Positions 18,355 through 26,566 of a stretch of DNA of 64,000 nucleotides are shown piece after piece. Position 1 is the stretch's first letter, and each line of letters begins with the position of its first letter. The stretch is from Pseudochelatococcus sp047501465 (GTDB taxonomy: Bacteria > Pseudomonadota > Alphaproteobacteria > Rhizobiales > Beijerinckiaceae), in contig NZ_JAZDRL010000001.1 in assembly GCF_047501465.1 (NCBI RefSeq), forward strand, positions 558,001 to 622,000, written 5' to 3'. The position numbers were made by a program, and so were the translations under genes. Below the pieces are notes generated by a model. That model was not told the origin of the DNA. It did not search any database and saw only the letters and a list, made by a program, of their open reading frames with translations.

Positions 18355-18361
18355 GTAAAAG

Positions 18362-19252
18362 ATGATATTGTCGCCTGTGTCCTCACCCACTTCGCGCAGT
18401 CAAGCCTTACGAGAGCTGACAGCGCAATTTCGTAATGCGGGTATTGATACGGCATCGCTGGATGCGCGTTTTTTGCTGATGGAAGCAGCTCATCTGACCG
18501 CAACCGATCTTTATGCATGGCCTGATGCGCTTATAGAGCCATCAGATCTCGTGCGGCTGTCAGAGATGGCGCAACGTCGGCTTAATCGTGAGCCTGTTGC
18601 GCGTATTTTGGGGCAATGGGAATTTTGGGGTCTGCCCTTTAAGCTCTCGGCGGCTACATTAGTACCGCGACCTGAGACTGAACTAATTATCGAAGCCGCC
18701 ATAGCTGCCCATAACCGAATCATGACCACGCGCGCGACGTGGCCTTTTCGTTTTGTAGACATCGGAACCGGCACAGGATGTATCGCAATAGCGGTGGCCT
18801 CTGAATTGCCGCAGGCAGAGGGTATCGCAATCGATCTCTCACCTGATGCCGCTAGAATGGCGCAGTACAATGCCTTACAAAATAATGTTAATGAGCGATT
18901 ATCCGTTATCAATGGTTCATGGATAACCATGTTAGGAAATAGCACTGTAGATTTAATCCTGTCTAACCCACCTTATATCGAAACACTTGATATTGCAGGG
19001 CTGGCGACCGATGTGAAAGATCACGATCCGCATCTGGCCCTTGATGGTGGCGCAGATGGACTTGATCCCTATCGTGCAATTTTCGCTGATGCCCGGCGTG
19101 TTCTGCGTCCAGGTGGTTCTGTAATTGTGGAGTTTGGACAGGGGCAAGCGCCGATGGTTAGCGCAATCGCACAAAAAGAGGGATTATTGGTTGCTCCGCC
19201 AATTTTTGATCTTTCTGGTATAGAGCGCGTCATTGTTGCCACATTTGTGTGA
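18362..19252 (+). CDS. prmC: Release factor glutamine methyltransferase
   Basis: PrmC methylates the GGQ glutamine of release factors using SAM. It has 296 residues. An N-terminal helical domain (about 1-85, with LDARFLLMEAA and REPVARILGQWEFWG) docks the release factor. The Rossmann methyltransferase domain has PRPETELIIEAA, motif I FVDIGTGTGCIAIAVA and the catalytic NPPY (residues 202-205). The start at 18362 is 7 bp behind prfA with only a weak Shine-Dalgarno, suggesting translational coupling. The ptsP-prfA-prmC order is typical of the group. Confidence 0.96.
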   Translation: MILSPVSSPTSRSQALRELTAQFRNAGIDTASLDARFLLMEAAHLTATDLYAWPDALIEPSDLVRLSEMAQRRLNREPVARILGQWEFWGLPFKLSAATLVPRPETELIIEAAIAAHNRIMTTRATWPFRFVDIGTGTGCIAIAVASELPQAEGIAIDLSPDAARMAQYNALQNNVNERLSVINGSWITMLGNSTVDLILSNPPYIETLDIAGLATDVKDHDPHLALDGGADGLDPYRAIFADARRVLRPGGSVIVEFGQGQAPMVSAIAQKEGLLVAPPIFDLSGIERVIVATFV

Positions 19253-19871
19253 AAGATTAAGATGCTCCAATAAGCAATCGCAGAAATAACTTGGCGTGAC
19301 AGTGGGAAGACGCTAATGTCAAACCATGAATCAGGCTCTGCTGTCGACTGTGGGATTTAAAGTGCGTTTTCGCCTTTAGATATTGGGCAGATTTATTCAC
19401 CTTTGTGAATCGAACGCATCTGCTAAACAGATGATTCCAGTAGATCTGGATGTTGTATGATCCTTCGGTTAACGACCTTTGTTTACCGTCTCACATGCTG
19501 GTTTTCAGCATGAGGTTATTGAGGGTTTGCCAACCTTTGCTTTTCGCTGTCGATCTCGTGGCGGATTACTTGATTGAGATGAATGCGATTTTCGTATGCA
19601 GCTCAGCTTTAAGCGGTGGAACATTTTTATCGCGTGCCGAAACTCGGTGTCGAGGAAAGAACAACGCTAATCATTAACCCGATTCTTCATCGACCAATAT
19701 CGACGAAGAATCATTTTAACCATCCTTATAGCTGTCAGTTATGAGGTGAAAGCACCGGTCTGCGGTTTGGGGCATTAGCTGCCCTTCCCGAGCGAACCGG
19801 ATGACAACGGGTACGATCCGTACCGCTTGGGGATGAGGTCCCCGCACAATATGGCTCCCAAAGAGATGTCG
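19253..19871. other. Long gap between prmC and DUF4167 gene, with inverted repeats
   Basis: 619 bp without a supported gene. ATGCTG-GTTTT-CAGCAT forms a hairpin near 19495-19511. GATTCTTC (19681-19688) is inverted as GAAGAATC about 16 bases on, with TCGA/TCGA inside, followed by ATTTTAA; this could terminate the prmC message or be an operator. A 75-codon open frame at 19450-19677 has no Shine-Dalgarno or family look and is not called. Confidence 0.45.
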
Positions 19872-20903
19872 ATGAGACCAGGTCAAAACAGGCGCATGCG
19901 CAACCGCACCCGGAAACCACCAAATCCGCTGACAAAGACATTTGAGTCCAATGGACCGGATGTGAAGGTCCGCGGTACAGCGCAGCATATTGCCGAGAAG
20001 TACGCACAGCTTTCACGCGATGCCCATGCTTCTGGCGATCCTGTTGCGGCGGAAAACTACCTCCAGCATGCGGAACATTACCTGCGCATCATTCTTGCAG
20101 CGCAGGCACAGTTTCCGCAAAGCACCGGCTTCCCACGTTCGTTTGACGATGATCAGGACGATGCCGGGGAAGATGGCGGACTTGATTACAGTGTGCAAAA
20201 TTATGGCGCACCTCAACCTGAAGCACGCTTCCCTGCCTCTGACGACGATGGACAGCAGCCTGCTATGCAGCCCCGCGAACGCTATCCACGCAATAATGAG
20301 CGATATGAGCGCTCTGATCGGCAGGATCGGTTTGAACGCCCCGAAAGGCAAGACCGTTCTGAGCGTCAGGAACGTTTTGAACGTCCTGAAAGGCAGGATC
20401 GTCCCGAGCGTTTTGAGCGTCCAGAGCGCCAAGATCGTCAGGAACGCTTTGAACGTCCTGAAAGGCAGGATCGACCAGAACGTCAGGATCGTCGTGAGCG
20501 CTTTCGCCGTCGTCGCGATGAAATTGGCAGCTTTGGCCAGCATACTTCTTCAGATGATACCGGTGCAAACCGTCAACCGGCCTTGCCCGCATTTTTGACA
20601 ACGCCCATCCGCATGCCATCAAGTGATGAGCAGCCAGCACGTCCGCTCACGCATGATCTGGATACAGGCAAGGTCGAGGCTCCACGCCAGGTTGAGCCCG
20701 TAGCGGTCAGCGCGCCAGATGCGAGTGATCTGGACAAACCCGCTCCACGGGCACGCCGTCGGCGCATCGTTGCTGACGACACAACTGGTCAAGCAGCTGC
20801 TGAAACGTCTGTCGAGACAACAGCTGGAGCAACGACAGTCCGTAAGCCTCGCACAACACGCGTTCGCCGCAAGAGTGTTGATGACGTGCCAGTTGGCGAG
20901 TGA
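19872..20903 (+). CDS. DUF4167 domain protein with charged repeat region
   Basis: An alphaproteobacterial protein of unknown function, often found beside prmC. The conserved DUF4167 domain is the first about 80 residues: RPGQNRRMR, then SNGPDVKVRGTAQHIAEKYAQL and AENYLQHAEHYLRIIL. Residues about 140-215 are a low-complexity tract built from repeated E-R-P-E-R-Q-D-R units. The C-terminal third is Pro/Ala/Thr-rich and ends in basic patches (ARRRRI, TRVRRKS), suggesting nucleic-acid contact and disorder. The ATG at 19872 has AAGAG six bases upstream; in-frame ATGs at 19827, 19851 and 19866 are alternatives. A strong terminator follows the stop. 343 residues. Confidence 0.85.
   Translation: MRPGQNRRMRNRTRKPPNPLTKTFESNGPDVKVRGTAQHIAEKYAQLSRDAHASGDPVAAENYLQHAEHYLRIILAAQAQFPQSTGFPRSFDDDQDDAGEDGGLDYSVQNYGAPQPEARFPASDDDGQQPAMQPRERYPRNNERYERSDRQDRFERPERQDRSERQERFERPERQDRPERFERPERQDRQERFERPERQDRPERQDRRERFRRRRDEIGSFGQHTSSDDTGANRQPALPAFLTTPIRMPSSDEQPARPLTHDLDTGKVEAPRQVEPVAVSAPDASDLDKPAPRARRRRIVADDTTGQAAAETSVETTAGATTVRKPRTTRVRRKSVDDVPVGE
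20300..20510 (+). repeat. Coding tandem repeat of ERPERQDR-type units
   Basis: Imperfect tandem units of about 8-11 codons (E-R-F-E-R-P-E-R-Q-D-R) within the DUF4167 gene. Near-identical DNA blocks such as GAACGTCCTGAAAGGCAGGA recur, suggesting expansion by slippage or unequal exchange. This is a coding repeat, not a CRISPR array. Confidence 0.85.
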
Positions 20904-20914
20904 AAGTTGCATCG

Positions 20915-20948
20915 GGGGATCTAATCTAAATTATTCAGATCCCCTTTT
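20915..20948 (+). terminator. Rho-independent terminator after DUF4167 gene
   Basis: GGGGATCT (20915-20922) pairs perfectly with AGATCCCC (20937-20944), followed directly by TTTT. It lies 11 bp past the stop. Confidence 0.85.
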
Positions 20949-21071
20949 AACTATATGATATAATGCATTTATCCCTTCATATGCATGCGCTTCTGCGTGA
21001 AAGTATAGTGTTTAATGGCCAATTCACGGTTGGTGATTGACAAAACCACCAATCGGGCCGACATTGCCCCT

Positions 21072-21250
21072 ATTCCGAGGGGGGCCCCGTGAGGGGGCTG
21101 AGATTCCGTTATGATCTCCCTGCCGCAGTGGCATCGAATTTCAAAGCGTGTTCCGTTTTGCTGTTTGGTTTGATGCTTTAATTTGGCAGAGGCGAGCGCC
21201 ACGGTGACCCTTGAACCTGATCCGGGTTATACCGGCGGAGGGACGGGACA
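21072..21250 (+). promoter_or_regulatory. TPP riboswitch (THI element) upstream of thiC
   Basis: The two conserved halves of the thiamine-pyrophosphate aptamer are present: the G-rich arm with CTGAGA (21098-21103), and ACCCTTGAACCTGAT (21207-21221) followed by the GGCGGAGGGA closing segment. They are separated by 103 nt, so the variable P3 arm is unusually long; it contains GTGGC/GCCAC and GGCGAGCGCC pairings. In the known class, TPP binding shuts down the downstream thiamine-synthesis gene. Confidence 0.95.
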
Positions 21251-21302
21251 ATGTTGGCGCTAATGCCTTATCTGCACTCAGCAACTTGTCAGCCGCTTCA
21301 CG

Positions 21303-21328
21303 CCCGGATTCTCACTTTCCGGGAGGAG
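21303..21328 (+). promoter_or_regulatory. Hairpin overlapping the thiC ribosome-binding site
   Basis: CCCGGA (21303-21308) pairs with TCCGGG (21318-21323), and the strong Shine-Dalgarno GGAGGAG (21322-21328) begins inside this stem. ATG follows seven bases later. This fits translational control by the riboswitch expression platform, where the stem would partly hide the SD. Confidence 0.55.
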
Positions 21329-21335
21329 CATTGCT

Positions 21336-23195
21336 ATGACAACCACATCCGATTCAACGCCCAAAATACGCGCTAAAACGACAGCCGCACCTGCTGCCGT
21401 TACGACAGGCCCCATTTTAGGATCGCGCAAGATTTATGCTAGTCCAGAGGGACGGCCTGATATCAATGTTCCCTTCAGGGAAATCGCGCTTGACCCCGCC
21501 TGCGGTGAAGAACCAGTGCGCGTGCAAGACACATCGGGGGCCTATACCGATACAGATGCTGTCATTAATCTGGAGCAAGGTCTGGCACCGATCCGTGCTT
21601 CTTGGCTTGCTAGCCGCGGCTTCGATAGAGTAGAGGCGCGTGCTGTCAAGCCTGAAGACAATGGCTTCTCAGGCGATGTCGCGCCCGAACGTCTTGTACC
21701 GGCCTGCCCTGCTGAACGCCCCGTACTCGCAGGGCGCGATGGCCAGTTGGTGACACAATATGAATTCGCTCGCGCGGGCATCATCACTGACGAGATGATT
21801 TACGTCGCCCATCGCGAAAACCTTGGTCGTCAAGCTATGGCGGAAGGCGCTGAAAAGCGTCGCGCTGATGGTGAGGATTTTGGAGCGGCTATTCCAACTT
21901 TCATTACACCGGAGTTTGTGCGTGAAGAAATCGCGCGTGGCCGTGCCATCATTCCCGCGAACATCAATCATCCAGAGCTTGAACCAACGATCATTGGCCG
22001 CAACTTCCTTGTGAAGGTCAACGCCAATATCGGCAATTCCGCAGTTACGTCCTCGGCAGCTGAAGAAGTCGAAAAGCTGGTTTGGGCCACACGCTGGGGT
22101 GCCGATACGGTGATGGACCTCTCAACGGGCCGCAATATCCATAATATCCGCGGCTGGATCATGCGTAACTCGCCGGTTCCGATTGGTACGGTGCCAATCT
22201 ATCAGGCTCTTGAGAAGGTCGATGGCGAACCGGAAAAGCTCACTTGGGAAATTTTCCGCGATACGCTGATCGAACAGGCTGAGCAGGGCGTTGATTATTT
22301 CACGATCCATGCTGGCGTGCGCCTTGCGTACGTGCCGCTGACAGCAACACGCGTGACAGGTATCGTTTCACGCGGTGGTTCAATCATGGCGCGTTGGTGC
22401 CTGTCGCATCACCGCGAAAGCTTCCTCTACGAGCATTTTGGTGAAATCTGCGACATCATGCGCAAGTATGACGTATCGTTCTCGCTGGGCGATGGCCTAC
22501 GTCCGGGATCGATTGCTGACGCTAATGATGCGGCCCAGTTTGCCGAGCTTGATACACTTGGTGAGCTAACGAAAATTGCCTGGGAAAAGGGCTGTCAGGT
22601 GATGATCGAAGGCCCCGGCCATGTGCCGATGCACAAGATCAAAGCCAACATGGACAAGCAGCTTGAAACCTGCGGTGAAGCCCCCTTCTATACGCTTGGG
22701 CCGTTGACGACTGATATCGCACCTGGATACGATCACATCACTTCGGCTATTGGCGCAGCAATGATTGGCTGGTTTGGCACCGCAATGCTCTGCTACGTGA
22801 CACCGAAAGAGCATCTGGGTCTTCCAAACCGTGACGACGTCAAGACCGGCGTTATTACGTATCGCATTGCTGCCCACGCCGCTGATCTCGCCAAGGGACA
22901 TCCAGCCGCCAAGTTGCGCGATGATGCACTGTCTCGGGCCCGGTTTGATTTCCGCTGGAATGATCAGTTCAACTTGTCGCTGGACCCCGACACTGCACGC
23001 GCTTTCCACGATGAAACCATGCCGAAGGAAGCCCATAAGGTGGCACATTTCTGCTCAATGTGTGGGCCGAAATTCTGCTCAATGCGCATCACCCAGGATC
23101 TTCGCATAGAGGCCGAGCGTCTCTCAGGGCTGACTGAAAAGGCACAAGAGTTTAAAGAAAGCGGTGCGCAGCTTTACGTGCCGGCAGCGGAGTAA
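21336..23195 (+). CDS. thiC: Phosphomethylpyrimidine synthase
   Basis: ThiC rearranges 5-aminoimidazole ribotide into hydroxymethylpyrimidine phosphate for thiamine synthesis, using a radical SAM [4Fe-4S] cluster. The 619-residue protein is full length. The cluster ligands are Cys573, Cys576 and Cys581 in FCSMCGPKFCSM near the C-terminus. NPNIGNSAVTSS-like and ADTVMDLSTG lie in the barrel, as does RGGSIMARWCLSHH. IEGPGHVPMHKI and LGPLTTDIAPGYDHITSAIG also mark it. The ATG at 21336 follows GGAGGAG. Expression is governed by the TPP riboswitch upstream, and a strong terminator closes the unit. Confidence 0.98.
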   Translation: MTTTSDSTPKIRAKTTAAPAAVTTGPILGSRKIYASPEGRPDINVPFREIALDPACGEEPVRVQDTSGAYTDTDAVINLEQGLAPIRASWLASRGFDRVEARAVKPEDNGFSGDVAPERLVPACPAERPVLAGRDGQLVTQYEFARAGIITDEMIYVAHRENLGRQAMAEGAEKRRADGEDFGAAIPTFITPEFVREEIARGRAIIPANINHPELEPTIIGRNFLVKVNANIGNSAVTSSAAEEVEKLVWATRWGADTVMDLSTGRNIHNIRGWIMRNSPVPIGTVPIYQALEKVDGEPEKLTWEIFRDTLIEQAEQGVDYFTIHAGVRLAYVPLTATRVTGIVSRGGSIMARWCLSHHRESFLYEHFGEICDIMRKYDVSFSLGDGLRPGSIADANDAAQFAELDTLGELTKIAWEKGCQVMIEGPGHVPMHKIKANMDKQLETCGEAPFYTLGPLTTDIAPGYDHITSAIGAAMIGWFGTAMLCYVTPKEHLGLPNRDDVKTGVITYRIAAHAADLAKGHPAAKLRDDALSRARFDFRWNDQFNLSLDPDTARAFHDETMPKEAHKVAHFCSMCGPKFCSMRITQDLRIEAERLSGLTEKAQEFKESGAQLYVPAAE

Positions 23196-23235
23196 ACCGC
23201 ACTGGCGGCAAGCCCCCGGAAGTGATCACCATAGG

Positions 23236-23289
23236 TGGCACCGTAAAATGGCAACGCGTAACTGCGTTGCTTACGGTGCCATTTTCTTT
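23236..23289 (+). terminator. Rho-independent terminator after thiC
   Basis: A long stem: TGGCACCGTAA (23236-23246) pairs with TTACGGTGCCA (23271-23281), topped by GCAACGC (23251-23257) with GCGTTGC (23264-23270), and followed by TTTTCTTT. One four-base bulge separates the two stems. Confidence 0.92.
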
Positions 23290-23410
23290 CATGAAGCTGT
23301 GATTCATTGGTGATAGAAGCGCATCTTTGACAATGAAAAGAGTTTTGAAGCGCACTTAACAATTCGGTATGCTATTAATAACGCTTATATAAACCATTTT
23401 GTGAAACAGT

Positions 23411-23881
23411 ATGGCGACTGACGAGCATCCATATCAATTGCATTCCGAAGCGATGCTTGCAAATGCGGTACCGCCTGCAGCATTGAATCTTATTAAAGCT
23501 TTCGGTCTTCACGTTAATTTGCCCGAATTATCTTTCAACGATCAAGATGCATGCCTGGTTAGCTTTGGGGAGCGGATCGTCACGATCACGGTTGATTGTA
23601 AAGGCAGTGCTTTGGTGCTGCGGTGCGCAGTGATCCATACACCTGAAGATGCTGATGAGCAGTTTCTTGCACGCTTGCTGGTTGGAAATTTCAGCACTGC
23701 CACTGCACGCACGGGTGCATTAGCGATTGACGCTAAGAGCGGAGAAATCATTCTTATGGCACGTCTTTCTCTGATGGGCCTGTCACCAGAAGACTTGCAA
23801 CATGCCATCGAGAGAATTGCGAATGGCGCTGCATTCTGGCAGCAAGACATTGCGCAAATGCCTCCTCTTGAAACTCTTTAG
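23411..23881 (+). CDS. CesT/Tir-chaperone-like small protein
   Basis: A 156-residue acidic protein resembling class I type III secretion chaperones (CesT/SycE fold). An N-terminal helix is followed by a strand pair with GERIVTITVD and ALVLRCAVIHTP. The helix FLARLLVGNF comes next, then LAIDAKSGEIILMARLSLMGLSPEDLQ, and a final amphipathic helix ending in AAFWQQDIAQ. That order matches the fold, but identity is judged by pattern only. No secretion apparatus or effector lies nearby; YbjN-type proteins share the fold, so a non-secretion role is possible. The stop overlaps that of the convergent ygjP-like gene by 4 bp. Confidence 0.5.
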   Translation: MATDEHPYQLHSEAMLANAVPPAALNLIKAFGLHVNLPELSFNDQDACLVSFGERIVTITVDCKGSALVLRCAVIHTPEDADEQFLARLLVGNFSTATARTGALAIDAKSGEIILMARLSLMGLSPEDLQHAIERIANGAAFWQQDIAQMPPLETL

Positions 23882-24654
23882 CCATAACGATGGAGGCTGC
23901 TGCCATGCCGCTTGAGCCATGCTTCGGCCTGAGGGGTTGCTGGGCATAATTGATGGGTTAAGCGCCAGAATCTGTCGGAATGATTCATTTCACGTAAATG
24001 CGCTACCTCATGGGCTGCCAGGTAATCAAGAACCATTGGCGGTGCAAGAATAAGGCGCCATGAAAAGTTCAATCGTCCTTGAGATGAGCATGAACCCCAG
24101 CGGCTCTTTGTATCCCGCAGTGTAATGCTGCGTGCAGGCACTCCAAGCGTTGCGGTATGTCGTGCCACAGCCTCCGACAAATCGCGCCGTGCTTCGGCCT
24201 GAAGGAAATCTCGGATGCGGCGCGACAGATGGGGTGGTTCCCCTGTTACCGCAATGATAGGTTCTCCATCTGCGTTTATATGGGCTGTCACACGCCCCCG
24301 AACGCCACTCCAGTGAACAATGCGATGCGGCACACCTCGCAGGGGTATCATCGCGTTCGCTTCAAATATAACCAGCCCAGGTAAGCGCTGCATGCGCTGT
24401 GAGATCCAGCCACCATGTGCATCAATAAAGCGCTGGGCTGCTTTCACCTCGCCGCGCTCAGGCATGGTCAAAATGACTTCGCCCGTGGCCATCGATACTC
24501 GTAAGGTAAAGCGCTTTACACCTGCGCGCGGTCTCACGCGCACACGAAAGCTCTCGCTGCCAAAAACGACGTCGAGATACTCTGGAATGGGCTTGAGAGA
24601 TCTACGAAACAAGGCAAGAGGCATGGGTATGGCCTGCATCATGGCGACATGCAA
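23878..24654 (-). CDS. M48-family metallopeptidase, YgjP/DUF45 type
   Basis: A 258-residue putative zinc metallopeptidase of the YgjP (DUF45) family. The zinc motif HEVAH is at residues 215-219, with the third ligand expected in the following EMNHSDRFW helix. The conserved block DTKSRWGSCSSQGRLNFSWRL precedes it, another family hallmark. The N-terminal half is a beta-rich domain (VRPRAGVKRFTLRVSMATGEVILTMP) typical of the family. Cellular substrates are unknown. The first ATG is used; several Met lie within the first 11 residues, so the exact start is uncertain. It converges with the CesT-like gene. Confidence 0.85.
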   Translation of the reverse strand: MHVAMMQAIPMPLALFRRSLKPIPEYLDVVFGSESFRVRVRPRAGVKRFTLRVSMATGEVILTMPERGEVKAAQRFIDAHGGWISQRMQRLPGLVIFEANAMIPLRGVPHRIVHWSGVRGRVTAHINADGEPIIAVTGEPPHLSRRIRDFLQAEARRDLSEAVARHTATLGVPARSITLRDTKSRWGSCSSQGRLNFSWRLILAPPMVLDYLAAHEVAHLREMNHSDRFWRLTHQLCPATPQAEAWLKRHGSSLHRYG

Positions 24655-24718
24655 TCACGTACCGATTCATGTCATGCTGTCAACCAAAAGGCAGTCATAC
24701 CCTAAAAATCAAATTGCT

Positions 24719-26014
24719 CTATGACGCATGCGAAAGTTTGCTTCGCGCTCGTGCGGCATAGGGCGGTTGAGCCTTGTTCTCATGATGGACTTCTACGCGA
24801 TCAATAAAGGCGCAGATCCGCGGCGCAATATCTGTAACAAACCGTTTGCCATTGAAGACGCCATAATGACCTACGCTCATTTGCAGGTGATGATCACGCA
24901 GTGCATCGGGTATGAGCGGGCATAATCTGTGAGCGGCATTCGTCTGGCCAACGCCAGAGATATCATCCCGCTCACCCTCAACCGTCATCAAGGCTGTGCG
25001 CGAAATTGCTGACAGATCAACCTTCATACCACGATGCAGCAGCTCACCTTTTGGAAGCGAATGCTTGACGAAAACCTCATCCACCGTCTGCAAATAAAAG
25101 TCCGCTGTGAGGTCCATTACAGCCAGATATTCATCGTAGAAGGTGCGATGCTTTTCAGCAGAGTCCCCGTCCCCCGTCACAAGATGTTTGAACATATCAT
25201 GATGGGCAATCAGATGCCGGTCGAGGTTCATGGCCATGAAGCCCGATAGCTGGAGGAAACCCGGATAGACCTCACGCATGTGCCCCGGCCGTGTAAATGG
25301 CACCTTGGTGATACAGTTGCGCTTGAACCACGCAATGCCACGCTCTTGCGCAAGCTTGTTGACCTCGGTCGGACTTTCCCGTGTATCGATAGGCCCCCCC
25401 ATCAGCGTCATAGAACGTGGTACTGATGGGTCTTCCATCGCTTCCATGCACGCGACCGCAGCAATAACCGGGACGGCTGGCTGACATACACCAATCACGT
25501 GTGTATCAGGCCCAAGGTGGCGCAGCATGGCGATGACATAATCGATATAGTCGTCGAGGTCGAACCTTCCCGCCGACATAGGAACCATCGAGGCATCATG
25601 CCAATCGGTGATGTAGACATCATGCGTTGTCAGAAATGCCTCAACAGTGCCGCGCAACAAGGTGGCGTAGTGGCCAGACATCGGCGCGACAATGAGCAAT
25701 TTCGGTTGTTTATGCCGCAGCCCCTGCCGCTCAAAGCGGATCAGTTGGCAGAAAGGTGCTTCCCAAACGATGCTCTCACGTATTGAAACGCGTTTGCCTT
25801 CGATTTCGACGTTGCCGAAGCCGAATTCAGGCTTTGCATAACGGCGCGTCGTGCGCTCAAATAGCTCACAAGCCGCTGAAATTGTCCGCCCATAGGCGGT
25901 GTAGCTAAGCGGGTTGGCGGGGATACTGAACGCATAATGGGTGGCGCTGGATACTGTGCGCACAGGGTGGGTAAAGGCGTGGGCTGCCTCATACCAGTAG
26001 TAGGCGAGATTCAT
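24719..26014 (-). CDS. phaZ: Intracellular polyhydroxyalkanoate depolymerase
   Basis: Breaks down stored native PHA/PHB granules in the cytoplasm. The 431-residue alpha/beta-hydrolase matches the intracellular PhaZ family. The nucleophile is Cys177 in the pseudo-lipase box GVCQPAVP, where ordinary lipases have Ser; this cysteine is characteristic of Ralstonia PhaZ1-type enzymes. The acid is in GERDDISG and the histidine in SVGHYGVFNGKRF. The N-terminus MNLAYYWYEAAHA and YITDWHDASMVP are also typical. The ATG at 26014 has GGGAG five bases upstream. Its presence implies PHA storage. It diverges from the redox regulator actS. Confidence 0.93.
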   Translation of the reverse strand: MNLAYYWYEAAHAFTHPVRTVSSATHYAFSIPANPLSYTAYGRTISAACELFERTTRRYAKPEFGFGNVEIEGKRVSIRESIVWEAPFCQLIRFERQGLRHKQPKLLIVAPMSGHYATLLRGTVEAFLTTHDVYITDWHDASMVPMSAGRFDLDDYIDYVIAMLRHLGPDTHVIGVCQPAVPVIAAVACMEAMEDPSVPRSMTLMGGPIDTRESPTEVNKLAQERGIAWFKRNCITKVPFTRPGHMREVYPGFLQLSGFMAMNLDRHLIAHHDMFKHLVTGDGDSAEKHRTFYDEYLAVMDLTADFYLQTVDEVFVKHSLPKGELLHRGMKVDLSAISRTALMTVEGERDDISGVGQTNAAHRLCPLIPDALRDHHLQMSVGHYGVFNGKRFVTDIAPRICAFIDRVEVHHENKAQPPYAARARSKLSHAS

Positions 26015-26566
26015 TTGCTCCCGGCCTCCATGTTAAGCGCGCTCAACGTATAATGTGCGAGCTCGCAACTTTTCTGATCAACTCTGCACTTTTGCAAAGC
26101 CACGTTCGGTTCCGTGCCATTTTTAAGTACCAAGCCATCCAAGATAGCCGTGGAAGTACGCTCTTAATTGCTGCCAGCTTGGCGCTGACTTATCGTCATC
26201 TACAACAATCAGATATGCGCAAAACGCTTACCAAACCGACGCCCACCCCTTCTTGAACGTTGCTCATATCGTAATTGTTTTAAGCAAAAAATACAAACCA
26301 AGTCATATAAATGGTGTCATATTTCTGCCATGCAATAAGTTACGCGCGCAACTATTAACAGATATTTAATGAATTTGCCGCGATCGCGAAACGTGGAATG
26401 CTGCGCATGCTTTGAAAAATGGAAAAATCTGTCACGCGATGGAACAAAAATGCCTTTTCTGATTCGCAGATTTTGACTTGGTAGTATGGATGTCTTGAGA
26501 GCATGGCTTGCAAAAAATGCAGGAGCCGCTCATCACGGCCGTAGGAAGTATGACAGGAGATATTCT
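26015..26566. other. Divergent control region between phaZ and actS
   Basis: 552 bp with no supported gene. A 10-bp palindrome CGCGATCGCG lies at 26379-26388, possibly a regulator site. The actS Shine-Dalgarno AGGAGA is at 26555-26560. Open frames at 26053-26256 and the N-terminal extension from 26486 lack initiation signals. Confidence 0.45.

Noticed and set aside
19450..19677. 75-codon open frame between prmC and the DUF4167 gene
   Set aside because: No Shine-Dalgarno, odd residue composition and no recognisable domain.
20300..20510. Direct repeats suggesting a CRISPR array
   Set aside because: Units are in frame, contiguous and without unique spacers; they encode the charged tract of the DUF4167 protein.
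26053..26256. 67-codon frame upstream of actS
   Set aside because: No ribosome-binding site and no recognisable features, within a divergent control region.
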